Positions 9,468 through 16,481 of a stretch of 64,000 nt of DNA are shown piece after piece; the stretch's first letter is position 1, and every line of letters begins with the position of its first letter. The notes beneath the pieces are model-generated. The model was not told where the DNA came from. It was given only the letters and a program-made list of their open reading frames with translations, and ran no database searches. Location of the stretch: assembly GCA_050297015.1 (NCBI GenBank), contig JBNKRZ010000005.1:229624-293623 (forward strand), written 5' to 3'. The translations under genes were made by a program, and so were the position numbers. Origin of the DNA: JACKJA01 sp050297015. Its GTDB lineage: Bacteria; Pseudomonadota; Alphaproteobacteria; Micavibrionales; Micavibrionaceae.

Positions 9468-9639
9468 CGTCATTGCGAGTGACAAACAGGAGCGAAGCAA
9501 TCCAGAATTTGTGGAATGGGCACTGGATTGCCGCGTCGGCCTTTTTAGGGATGTCCCATGCGCTCTGCACTTCGGGACGGGGGTTTAGGGATGTCCCATG
9601 CGCTCTGCACTTCGGGACGGGGGCCTCCTCGCAATGACG
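9468..9639. repeat. Palindromic dispersed element in pheS/HAD gap
   Basis: The 360-bp gap between pheS and the HAD gene holds an inverted-repeat element. Outer arms cgtcattgcgag (9468-9479) and ctcgcaatgacg (9628-9639) are perfect 12-bp complements. Just inside lies a second hairpin, gcaatccag (9497-9505) with ctggattgc (9523-9531). Sequences of this GCAATCCAG / CTCGCAATGACG type are common dispersed palindromes in alphaproteobacteria and other bacteria. No gene is seen in the gap; the rest (9287-9467) is plain upstream sequence of pheS. Confidence 0.8.
9544..9623. repeat. Tandem 40-bp duplication inside the palindromic element
   Basis: Two identical 40-bp units (9544-9583 and 9584-9623), each beginning tttagggatgtcccatgcgc, lie head to tail inside the palindrome. 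Each unit carries a small internal complementary pair (atgtccc / gggat). Only two copies, with no spacer, so this is a local tandem duplication and not a CRISPR array. Confidence 0.9.
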
Positions 9640-9646
9640 ATGCCCT

Positions 9647-10327
9647 TTATACGGTCCAGATGTTCTCTAAAATGCTTTGTACCGCGTGCAGATCGTCGAC
9701 AATGTAATCGGGGTTACAAGCCTCCAGCCGCTCGTTATTCAGCAGACCGCCGGTGATCGAAAAGGTTTTCAGGCCGATATTATGGCCGATTTCCGGTTCT
9801 TCATGGCTGTCACCGATAATAAAGGCTCGGGCCGGGTCAAAGCCGTGTTCGGTCATATGCGCGGAAAGTCGGTCCTGTTTGTTTGTTTTGCTGATGAAAG
9901 AAGCGTCATATTGCATCACACCGGAAATATGATCGAAGAAGTCGGTGATTTGCAGGCGCTTGAGATCGATGCGGATGACTTCGTCGAGGTGGTTGCTGAG
10001 CAGCATGCAATGGACGTTCCGCTCATTGAGCCACTGGAGAAGTTCCAGCGCACCGGGTTTCAAACCCACTTTGAGACTTTCGCGGGAGCAAGTTTCAAAA
10101 AAGACTTGCGCAGCTTCTTCGTGCCGGGACAGGAATTCGTCGGCGCCGATCCCCAAGGTCACGTAAGAATGAAGGATTGGAAAGGTGAAAACTTCGCGGT
10201 ATTTTTCCGCCGTGATCGGCGCGCGGTCAAATAGTTTGAGCACCGCATTCATGCCCGCAAGGTTCGCCGCGAAATCGTCGATCAGCGTGCAGTTCCAGTC
10301 AAATACGGCGAGATATTTATCAGTCAT
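9647..10327 (-). CDS. HAD-superfamily phosphatase (phosphoglycolate-phosphatase-like)
   Basis: 226-aa cytosolic HAD hydrolase, subfamily IA with an alpha-helical cap (about residues 20-90). Motif I is FDWNCTLIDD at residues 9-18: the nucleophile Asp is present and the second catalytic position is Asn rather than Asp, a variant seen in the DWNGTL group of HAD phosphatases. Motif II is LLSNHLDE near 115, and motif III with the metal Asp pair is IIGDSHEEPEIGHNIG near 170. It probably dephosphorylates a small metabolite; the substrate is not determinable. It is 31 nt downstream of the Lcl-repeat gene on the same strand, so it may be cotranscribed with it. Confidence 0.85.
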   Translation of the reverse strand: MTDKYLAVFDWNCTLIDDFAANLAGMNAVLKLFDRAPITAEKYREVFTFPILHSYVTLGIGADEFLSRHEEAAQVFFETCSRESLKVGLKPGALELLQWLNERNVHCMLLSNHLDEVIRIDLKRLQITDFFDHISGVMQYDASFISKTNKQDRLSAHMTEHGFDPARAFIIGDSHEEPEIGHNIGLKTFSITGGLLNNERLEACNPDYIVDDLHAVQSILENIWTV

Positions 10328-10358
10328 GATTAATGGGTCCTGACTCTGGTTTGTTTCT

Positions 10359-11792
10359 TCATCGTGGGACGCAGGCGGTGGCGCCGTCCGGTGTTTGACG
10401 GCAGGTGCCGGTGAGGCGTCCTCTGGGGGTCGTAAAGGAACAGCTGCCTGAACTTTTGCCGGCGCAGGCGCTTATGGCTTCTTGCGGTGGTCTTCGTCCT
10501 TGGCCGTTCCTGCCTTCGCCTCCATTATTGCCGCGGAGAGGGGCTTGCGTTTTGGATGTGTCGTAGGTCGTATCCGTGGTGAATGTTGCTCCACCACGCA
10601 CGCAGCGCACATAGTTTTTCACGCGCTGGGCGTCGCCCTGTGGGCCGTGGCCGTCTTTGATAGGAACGCCGGATTTAGGATCGCTCCGCTGGGCGCCCGC
10701 GCCGTGAACGTCAATCCAGCCTTGCTTGTTCATATTACCCAAAGCGCGGCCAAAGGAGACATAAACGCCGTGGGACATGCCCATCATGCTTTTGTGTGTG
10801 GTGCTGCTCCAGTAAAACGGCCAATCTTGGGCACCCGATTCATTGGTGATCGTGCTGGCGTCAAAGAGCGGGTTGATCGCGGCGGAGCCGGTCGTGTCCG
10901 GCGCGCGGCTATAATCGACGATGCTTTGTAGCTCCTTGGCATTGGGCAAGCGCCAGTCATCTTTTCCGGCCAGAGACAGGCTCTCGCAATAGGATAGCGC
11001 ATCTGCCCAGTTCATGCCTTTGCGGCTGTCGCTTTGCTGCCATGTCAGGCCCGTTGCTTTGTCCGTGATCGTGCCGTTATTGTTGTTGGAGAAGTTGTTT
11101 TTACCGTAGGATGGGTTGCCGCGTACCATGCGCAGGAACCAGCCGTGGCCTCGGCGGGGCTGTGTGGGATAGCATTTAATCCGGCCGTCGGCGAAGTTTA
11201 CGCCAAAAAAGCATTCTTCCCGATGCATGACTTTGGCGCCGTAAATCGAGGTTGTCATCCACTGAGAATCAATAATCCGGGAGCCTGTGGCCGTATCGCC
11301 ATATTCAAAATCGAAATATTTTGTGTCGATAAAGGGTCTCTGGCCTGCGCCGCTCGTGAGTTCGGCCATGATGTCCATGCCGTCAAAATCCATAAGGGAG
11401 TATAGCTCTTTGATTGACGGTACGCGCCAGTCAGAATAGCCGGCATAGGTGAAAGACCGGCCTTTTTTGATGCCTTGCGCGTAGGAGGTTTTGCCGCCAG
11501 CGTCCTTGATCCACATCAGGCCGGTTACGGTATCGGTAATTGTACCGTCGCCGTTATCGGTGTAGTGGGGCTCATGGCCCTGATACTGCGCATCTTGTCC
11601 GAAGAATGTGCCGGAGCCGGCGCAGCGCAGGGCTTTCGTATTGTCGTAGCAAGCACGCTGGTTCGTATCGACAATCGCGTAGGGCAGGCTTTGCTGCGCC
11701 AAGGCCGGGGTGGTTTGCAGGATGATAGCTGCCGCAAAAGCCGTGAGTAGCGTGCGGCGCGCCGATTTTTTATTTTTTGAGAGCTTTAACAT
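10359..11792 (-). CDS. Secreted protein with two Lcl/DUF1566 modules
   Basis: 477 aa with an N-terminal signal peptide (KKSARRTLLTAFAAAIILQT, cleavage after TPALAQ about residue 33). Two DUF1566/Lcl modules are visible. The first has DNGDGTITDTVTGLMWIKD, then GYSDWRVPSIKELYSLMD; the second has NNNNGTITDKATGLTWQQSD, then KDDWRLPNAKELQSIVDY and FYWSSTTHK, ending in VKNYVRCVRGG. The TGLMW / DWRLP(S)IKEL / YWSST / VRCVRG pattern is the family signature. Such modules occur in surface and adhesive proteins (Lcl of Legionella is a collagen-like adhesin). A Pro/Gly/Arg-rich linker and a Cys-containing tail follow the second module. Role in adhesion is inference. Confidence 0.82.
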   Translation of the reverse strand: MLKLSKNKKSARRTLLTAFAAAIILQTTPALAQQSLPYAIVDTNQRACYDNTKALRCAGSGTFFGQDAQYQGHEPHYTDNGDGTITDTVTGLMWIKDAGGKTSYAQGIKKGRSFTYAGYSDWRVPSIKELYSLMDFDGMDIMAELTSGAGQRPFIDTKYFDFEYGDTATGSRIIDSQWMTTSIYGAKVMHREECFFGVNFADGRIKCYPTQPRRGHGWFLRMVRGNPSYGKNNFSNNNNGTITDKATGLTWQQSDSRKGMNWADALSYCESLSLAGKDDWRLPNAKELQSIVDYSRAPDTTGSAAINPLFDASTITNESGAQDWPFYWSSTTHKSMMGMSHGVYVSFGRALGNMNKQGWIDVHGAGAQRSDPKSGVPIKDGHGPQGDAQRVKNYVRCVRGGATFTTDTTYDTSKTQAPLRGNNGGEGRNGQGRRPPQEAISACAGKSSGSCSFTTPRGRLTGTCRQTPDGATACVPR

Positions 11793-11801
11793 TTTCGGAT
11801 A

Positions 11802-11969
11802 CTAGATACTGTAGTCACATGTTATGTACATTTCTGTTCGTTTTTCAAATAAAGTTATCATCGTTTTTGCTCCTTGAATATGCTTTGGCATGTCCTGCGG
11901 ACCAAAAACTTGATCCTTTTATCTGAAAAACGAACAGAAATGTACATAACATGTGACTACAGTATCTAG
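11802..11969. mobile_element. MITE-like element with 46-bp inverted repeats
   Basis: A 168-bp non-coding element with near-perfect terminal inverted repeats: left arm 11802-11847 and right arm 11924-11969 match over 46 bp, and a few more matches follow one mismatch. The ends read ctagatactgtagtcacatg on each strand. The conserved part begins TAGATACTG, so TA dinucleotides sit at both ends, as expected for elements inserted at TA targets (IS630/Tc1-mariner type); that assignment is inference. The interior has no reading frame of note. The same end sequence recurs at 45460 and 54358. The element lies between the rplT terminator and the Lcl-repeat gene. Confidence 0.85.
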
Positions 11970-11972
11970 CAC

Positions 11973-12000
11973 AAAAAAACGGCCCCGCAATGAGGGCCGT
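11973..12000 (-). terminator. Rho-independent terminator of the rpmI-rplT operon
   Basis: Read on the minus strand: stem acggccc / gggccgt (11994-12000 with 11979-11985), an 8-nt loop, then a run of seven T (11973-11979). It lies about 200 nt after the rplT stop, beyond the structured repeat, and is the only T-tailed hairpin there. Confidence 0.85.
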
Positions 12001-12015
12001 TCTTAAAAATTCCTC

Positions 12016-12185
12016 TAGTCTTTTAATTTTAGCTCTGGACATTATGTGCCCGAAGAAGCAAAGCTGCGTGGGCACTCTGGTTCACGCGCTACGCGCTTCG
12101 AACCAGAAAGGTTGCTTCGCTCCTCACGTAGTAATTTCTACGTTTCGTCGCTTGCGCCTCGTCCAGAAGCTATCTTAAAAGACTA
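12016..12185. repeat. Structured palindromic element, long copy
   Basis: Outer arms tagtcttttaattttagct (12016-12034) and agctatcttaaaagacta (12168-12185) are imperfect inverted repeats. Inside are two further hairpins: tctggttc (12076-12083) with gaaccaga (12100-12107), and acgtag (12126-12131) with ctacgt (12138-12143). The right-hand part (ctcgtccagaagctatctta) recurs at 15588-15604 in a short second copy at 15558-15616. It sits in the 3' untranslated region of rplT, before the terminator. No protein-coding frame is credible. Confidence 0.7.
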
Positions 12186-12204
12186 TAATTTAAAGCGTCT
12201 AAAC

Positions 12205-12570
12205 TTATGCCGCTTTTTTCAAGGCATCAGCCGCTTGTTTGGCCAAGGCAGCGAAGTCTTTTTCGCTGTCGATAGCAATCGCGGACAGGACTTTACGGTC
12301 CAGTTCGATCCCGGCCAGTTTCAGGCCGTGCATGAATTGGCTGTAGGTCATGCCGTTAATACGGGCGGCAGCGTTAATACGCTGAATCCACAGGCTGCGG
12401 AAATCGCGTTTTTTGCGGCGGCGGTGCGCGTAGGCATATTGCCCGGCTTTTTCAACCGCCTGAACGGCCGTACGGAAACAATTCTTGCGGCGGCCGTAGT
12501 AACCCTTGGCAGCCTTAATCACTTTACGGTGACGTGCGTGGGCGCGTGGCCCTCCTTTAGTCCGTGCCAT
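12205..12570 (-). CDS. rplT: 50S ribosomal protein L20
   Basis: 121 aa, full length. It begins MARTKGGPRAHARHRKVIKAAKGYYGRRKN, the family's conserved rRNA-binding N terminus, and contains RRRKKRDFRSLWIQRINAAAR, the hallmark of L20, followed by the helical C-terminal half ending ALKKAA. L20 binds 23S rRNA early in 50S assembly. The ATG overlaps the last base of the rpmI stop (shared position 12570), so translation is coupled. infC, which often precedes rpmI-rplT, is not next to them here. In many bacteria L20 represses its own operon, but no matching leader structure is evident. Confidence 0.97.
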   Translation of the reverse strand: MARTKGGPRAHARHRKVIKAAKGYYGRRKNCFRTAVQAVEKAGQYAYAHRRRKKRDFRSLWIQRINAAARINGMTYSQFMHGLKLAGIELDRKVLSAIAIDSEKDFAALAKQAADALKKAA

Positions 12571-12815
12571 TATTTACCCCCTTCCGCAGCTTTATTGGCT
12601 GCTTTCTTTTTCTTGCGGGCATAGGGCAGGAAATTACGCAGAACAATGCGCGCATCCGCATCGCATAGCGTCGTGGTGCCTTTGGCTTTCCGCTTCATGG
12701 ATTTTGATTTGTTCATCATCATGTGGCTGGTGAAAGCCTGTTTGCTTTTCACTTTACCACTTTTCGTGACCTTGAATCGCTTCTTGGCCCCGCTGTTGGT
12801 TTTCATTTTCGGCAT
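12570..12815 (-). CDS. rpmI: 50S ribosomal protein L35
   Basis: 81 aa, somewhat longer than the usual 65, with a basic/Ala-rich C-terminal extension (ARKKKKAANKAAEGGK). The core MPKMKTNSGAKKRFKVTKSGKVK and the later RNFLPYARKK are typical of L35. A good ribosome-binding site (aaggagt) precedes ATG 12815 on the minus strand with a spacing of about 6 nt. First gene of the rpmI-rplT operon. Confidence 0.96.
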   Translation of the reverse strand: MPKMKTNSGAKKRFKVTKSGKVKSKQAFTSHMMMNKSKSMKRKAKGTTTLCDADARIVLRNFLPYARKKKKAANKAAEGGK

Positions 12816-12918
12816 TTCATACTCCTTAAAAAAGTTTATTTCCGCGCAATCGAGGCATGCCGTTTTTAGCCAGATTGCTGTTTGGATGGGGCTTTATACA
12901 GGACAAGCGTAGGAAAAA

Positions 12919-13683
12919 TCAAGCATATTTCTGCATAAAAGCACGAACTTGCCGGAAAATATTTTCCCGCTCGGTCGGTTGAGGCAGGCCATGCGTACCC
13001 TTTTCGTAAGATGTGATATGCAAGCGGCCCGCATTTCCGGCGTGGCGGCGCAAGAGTTCAAGCTGGTCGATGGGGCTTTGAAGGTCTGCATCGCCATGTT
13101 CGACCAAAAGCGGTGCACGCAGGCGTTGAAGCTCCAGAGTCAGGTTCAATGTCGCTAGTTCCTTTAGGCAACCCAAAGAGATTTTAGTGCCGTTGATGCT
13201 CACGGTTTTGCTTTTGTGTGTGGCCGTATTTTTGAGTGCAGGAAAATGGTTTCGGAAAGGGGTTTGCTTCATATCGAGCATGGGCCAAAACATGACAAGG
13301 CCGCGCACGGCAGAAGTCATATTCTGGAGGGCTATGGCTGCGCCCAGCCCCTCGCCGATGAAAACGAACCGTTGATAGCTTTTCTTGCGCGCCCAGCTTA
13401 TGACAGCCTGCACGTCTTGTCCGGCGGATGATAGTGAAAACTCTTCAGGACGGCCGCTGCTATTGCCGCATCCTCTAAAATCGAACCGTATCGTATCGTG
13501 TTGTTCGGGGGCTAGAATGTCTTCAAGATCAACGAAGACACGGCCTTCGCCATCCATATCAAGACCCGGAAAACCATGCATCATAATGATGAGCGTTTTT
13601 TCTTTTTCTGCACCATCAGGGCTTTTGCCGTATTGGGCATAAAGGCGTTGGCCGGCCCCGATGGGGATAAACTGATGAGTCAT
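12919..13683 (-). CDS. Alpha/beta-hydrolase-fold esterase or peptidase
   Basis: 254 aa from ATG 13683 (MTHQFIPIGAG). A longer frame would need a TTG at 13758 inside the preceding gene and is not preferred. The oxyanion-hole segment IIMMHGFPGLDMDGEG is near residue 35, FDFRGCGNSSGRPEEF near 75, and the nucleophile elbow is FIGEGLGAAIALQ near 115. In that elbow (GxGxG) the Ser nucleophile is replaced by Glu, which is notable. An acidic residue in LLVEHGDADLQSP and a His in EKGTHGLPQP near the C terminus complete the rest of a triad. It may be an atypical or inactive hydrolase; the substrate is unknown. It lies 13 nt downstream of the NCS1 permease gene, so probably an operon. Confidence 0.78.
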   Translation of the reverse strand: MTHQFIPIGAGQRLYAQYGKSPDGAEKEKTLIIMMHGFPGLDMDGEGRVFVDLEDILAPEQHDTIRFDFRGCGNSSGRPEEFSLSSAGQDVQAVISWARKKSYQRFVFIGEGLGAAIALQNMTSAVRGLVMFWPMLDMKQTPFRNHFPALKNTATHKSKTVSINGTKISLGCLKELATLNLTLELQRLRAPLLVEHGDADLQSPIDQLELLRRHAGNAGRLHITSYEKGTHGLPQPTERENIFRQVRAFMQKYA

Positions 13684-13696
13684 GAGCGGAATGTGG

Positions 13697-14995
13697 TTAT
13701 GCTGGTTTCTTTCTTTTAAGCATAACGCAAAGTCCCGCGTGAAGAAAGCTTGAAACAAGGAGTGCGTCGAGGGCGGGAATTGTCGTCAGGGTGAAAACGC
13801 CCAGCCCATTTTCGACAGCGGGTAGAGTCATATAAGCAACGGTTGTACCCGTGACCCATGAGACAAATGCAGGAATTTTAACGGGCGCGAGGGCTTCTTC
13901 GCTGAAAGAATCGTAACCTGCGCGGTTGACAAAAAAGTCGGCGATGTAAACCCCGGCGATGGGGGGGATAATGACACCGAGGAAGATCAGGAACGGAATG
14001 AACTGGTCAAGGATGCCTAAAACCCCGAGTATGCCGCCAGCGCTACCCGCGATCAGGACGATTTTCCATTTGGCGAATTTTTCCAGGACGCTGGCGAGCC
14101 CCAAAGAGGCGGAGTACAAGTTGTTGTCGTTAGAACTCCATGAGGAGAGGATCACGGTGGTTAGAGCAATAAAAACCCAGCCAAAAGAGAGAATGACATC
14201 GACAATATTTTTTTCTCCGGTGGCCAGCGCAATGATGATGTTGGGCAAGAAGACTGCAAACAAACCGACGATAAAGCAAATGATTGCCGCGCCCGCGCCA
14301 TGGAGGGGCGTCCGGGCATAACGAGTCAAGTCGGGTAGGACTGTAACACCAACCATCCACCCCCCAACGATCATGGAGATGGTCGTACCGCAACTGAAAT
14401 CATTGCTGCCTGTTTTATTCCATAAGTCGTTAAACGATATATCCGCTGTTGTTTTAAAAACCATAACAGCCATCAGGGTAAGAAGCAGGGGCACGACAAT
14501 CAGGCTGAGCTTGTCTAGCCCTTTAAAGCCGAAGATCGCGGTTGAAACCATCAAAACTGTTCCGATAACGATCCATCCGCTTTGACCTATATTAAGACCG
14601 ATTTGTTCAGCGGTAATGCCGTTTGTGGCTTCCGCGAAAAAGGCGCATGTCACACCGAACCAGCCGAATGTGGCTGCAGCCATAGTTAGATTAACAAGCT
14701 TGGCACCGTAACGGCCAAAGGCTATGCGGCAAACGCGGTAGGTTGAAAGGCGCGTGGCGCCGCCGATATAACCGGTGAGCATGGCCGCACCGGTAAGAAT
14801 GAGAGAAGCAATAAATAATCCGAGGATGCTGCCAGAAAAGCCCAGATTAAGACCGATTTCCGAGGCCATCAGGAAGGCGGGCAGGGTCAGACCCACACCA
14901 ATATAAATCAGGCCAATATGCCAGCCGCTGACGAGTTTTTCTTTGGGGACGGGTTCAAAGGCGTAATCTTTGAATATTTCTTCAAGATTTTTCAT
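13697..14995 (-). CDS. NCS1-family cytosine/purine permease (CodB-like)
   Basis: 432-aa inner-membrane cation symporter with about 12 hydrophobic helices. The N terminus (YAFEPVPKEKLVSGWHIGLIYIGVGLTLPAF) is typical of CodB-type NCS1 carriers, with the unwound helix-1 Gly-rich stretch. Later helices carry GWFGVTCAFFAEATNG and WSSNDNNLYSASLGLA, matching substrate-site helices of the family. The likely substrate is cytosine or another nucleobase. The adjacent gpt gene, 28 nt upstream on the same strand, encodes a purine phosphoribosyltransferase, which supports a nucleobase-salvage unit (gpt, permease, hydrolase). Confidence 0.86.
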   Translation of the reverse strand: MKNLEEIFKDYAFEPVPKEKLVSGWHIGLIYIGVGLTLPAFLMASEIGLNLGFSGSILGLFIASLILTGAAMLTGYIGGATRLSTYRVCRIAFGRYGAKLVNLTMAAATFGWFGVTCAFFAEATNGITAEQIGLNIGQSGWIVIGTVLMVSTAIFGFKGLDKLSLIVVPLLLTLMAVMVFKTTADISFNDLWNKTGSNDFSCGTTISMIVGGWMVGVTVLPDLTRYARTPLHGAGAAIICFIVGLFAVFLPNIIIALATGEKNIVDVILSFGWVFIALTTVILSSWSSNDNNLYSASLGLASVLEKFAKWKIVLIAGSAGGILGVLGILDQFIPFLIFLGVIIPPIAGVYIADFFVNRAGYDSFSEEALAPVKIPAFVSWVTGTTVAYMTLPAVENGLGVFTLTTIPALDALLVSSFLHAGLCVMLKRKKPA

Positions 14996-15006
14996 GTTGT
15001 TTTATT

Positions 15007-15042
15007 TAATATTCTTCGTAATGTTAATATTCTTCGTAATGC
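15007..15042. repeat. Tandem 18-bp duplication of the gpt 3' end
   Basis: Two 18-bp units (15007-15024 and 15025-15042, taatattcttcgtaatg plus one variable base) are adjacent. The right unit encodes the last residues HYEEY and the stop of gpt on the minus strand; the left unit is a copy placed just after the stop. Confidence 0.9.
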
Positions 15043-15503
15043 TCGGCGGTAAATCCCGCTTTGAGCTCCCACGGGAAGTTGACCCAAATGTGCTGGTCAT
15101 AGGTGCGAACGTAAGTATCGGCGGTGGGCGCGCCCATCGGTTTGACGTACAGACAGGCAAAATGAGCCGCCGGAAGCATCTTACGCACTTCTTTAAAGGT
15201 GTTCCCGGTATCGGCCAGATCGTCGATAACCAGCCAGTCTTCCCCCTCACCGATATGTTCCACGGCCTTGAGGACTTCCAGTTTTTCTTGATCCTGATGG
15301 TCGTAGCTGGCCATGCAGAGCGTTTCGATCATTTTATTATCGAGCGCGCGGGAAATCAGCGCCGCCGGGGCCAGCCCGCCGCGCGTCACGGCAATGATGC
15401 CCTTCCATTCACGCCCGGCCAGTTTTTCCGCCAGAATGTCGCAATCTTTGTGAGTCGTTTCCCAGTCGAGAACAAGTTCTTCAGGTTGCGGGTTGGTGCT
15501 CAT
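15024..15503 (-). CDS. gpt: Xanthine-guanine phosphoribosyltransferase
   Basis: 159-aa type I phosphoribosyltransferase of purine salvage, converting guanine or xanthine plus PRPP to the mononucleotide. The PRPP-binding motif is VIDDLADTGNT (about residues 92-102), with the two acidic residues and the PRPP loop intact. The N-terminal LVLDWETTHKDCDILAEKL and IIAVTRGGLAPAALISR match bacterial Gpt, and the C-terminal hood has HIWVNFPWE. It is followed by the NCS1 permease gene on the same strand. Confidence 0.9.
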   Translation of the reverse strand: MSTNPQPEELVLDWETTHKDCDILAEKLAGREWKGIIAVTRGGLAPAALISRALDNKMIETLCMASYDHQDQEKLEVLKAVEHIGEGEDWLVIDDLADTGNTFKEVRKMLPAAHFACLYVKPMGAPTADTYVRTYDQHIWVNFPWELKAGFTAEHYEEY

Positions 15504-15557
15504 GGCAAGTTTCTTTCTCTATGGCTATAGGGTCTTTTTCATAGCAGGTATATCAGG

Positions 15558-15616
15558 TATAGTCTTACAATTCTAGCTTTTGCGTCTCGTCCAAAAGCTA
15601 TCTTATAAAAACTATA
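15558..15616. repeat. Structured palindromic element, short copy
   Basis: A 59-bp imperfect palindrome with ends tatagtctta and tataaaaactata and an inner pair ctagctttt / aaaagcta. It shares the stretch ctcgtcc-a-aagctatctta with the longer element at 12016-12185. It lies in the gpt / sodium-channel intergenic region, immediately before the channel gene; a TTG inside it opens an upstream extension of that frame. Confidence 0.75.
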
Positions 15617-15645
15617 GAATCAAAGAAAAAGGGAATGAGAATACA

Positions 15646-16479
15646 GTGCGGCCTGATAATCTGAAAACGCAAGCCTTTACCGGCCTTAGAGGCACCGTTG
15701 CCTCTTTTGTCGAAAACAAACGCTTTACCGGTTTTATTACGATTTTGATTTTGCTCAACGCTGCGATTCTGGGCATGGAAACCGATGAGGGCGTGAGGGC
15801 GCAGTACGGAGAAATTCTGCAAGGGACCGATCATGTGATCTTAGGCGTGTTTGTGCTGGAATTACTGTTGAAGATGTTTGTTTACCGTCTGTCTTTTTTC
15901 CGGGCGGGCTGGAATGTTTTTGATTTTGTGATTGTGGGAGTTTCTCTGGTCCCGGCTTCGGCGGGCCTTTCAATTATGCGGGCTTTGCGGATTTTCCGGG
16001 TTTTGCGCCTTGTGTCCGTCGTCCCGCAGATGCGCCGGGTAATTTCGGCCCTGTTGGTTTCTATCCCCGGTATGGCCTCGATTGTTGGTGTTTTGCTGAT
16101 TATTTTCTATGTCTCGGCGGTTCTCGCTACGCAGCTCTTTGGCAGTTATCCCGATCCGCAGATGCAAACGCTGTTCGGTTCGATTGGCGCCTCGATGTAT
16201 ACGCTGTTCCAGATTATGACGCTGGAGGGCTGGGCCGAAAATGTCGCGAACCCGACGATCGCCTTGTTTCCGTGGTCGTGGCTTTTCTTTGTGCCCTTTA
16301 TCATTATCACCAGCTTTGCTGTTTTGAACCTGTTTATCGGGATCATTGTCGATGCAATGCAGATCGTGCAGGAAAAAGATCTTGCCGAGGAAGAAGCTAC
16401 GATTATTGATGAAATTACCCATTTGCGTGAAGAAATTATGGCTTTGCGGCGTGATGTGCAGAAGCAAAAAGGGGATTGA
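15646..16479 (+). CDS. Voltage-gated sodium channel, BacNaV/NaChBac type
   Basis: 277 aa from GTG 15646, preceded by agggaatgaga as ribosome-binding site. The frame extends to a TTG at 15580, but that would translate the repeat and is not favoured. Six membrane segments are visible: S1 near FITILILLNAAILGM, S2 VILGVFVLELLLKM, S3 FDFVIVGVSLVPA, S4 with spaced arginines RALRIFRVLRLVSVVPQMRRV, S5 ASIVGVLLIIFYVSAVLA, the pore, and S6 FAVLNLFIGIIVDAMQIV. The selectivity filter reads TLEGWAE, against TLESW in NaChBac, so the key Glu is kept and Ser is Gly. A C-terminal coiled coil (EEATIIDEITHLREEIMALRRDV) would assemble the tetramer. The DUF1223 gene follows directly. Confidence 0.92.
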   Translation: MRPDNLKTQAFTGLRGTVASFVENKRFTGFITILILLNAAILGMETDEGVRAQYGEILQGTDHVILGVFVLELLLKMFVYRLSFFRAGWNVFDFVIVGVSLVPASAGLSIMRALRIFRVLRLVSVVPQMRRVISALLVSIPGMASIVGVLLIIFYVSAVLATQLFGSYPDPQMQTLFGSIGASMYTLFQIMTLEGWAENVANPTIALFPWSWLFFVPFIIITSFAVLNLFIGIIVDAMQIVQEKDLAEEEATIIDEITHLREEIMALRRDVQKQKGD

Positions 16480-16481
16480 TC

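Noticed and set aside
9544..9623. Possible CRISPR array
   Set aside because: Only two contiguous 40-bp units with no spacer and no cas genes nearby.
12046..12624. Plus-strand frame across the palindromic element and rplT
   Set aside because: It mostly runs antisense to L20, and its start falls in the structured repeat.
15580..15645. TTG start extension of the sodium channel
   Set aside because: The added residues are encoded by the palindromic repeat, and GTG 15646 has a better ribosome-binding site.
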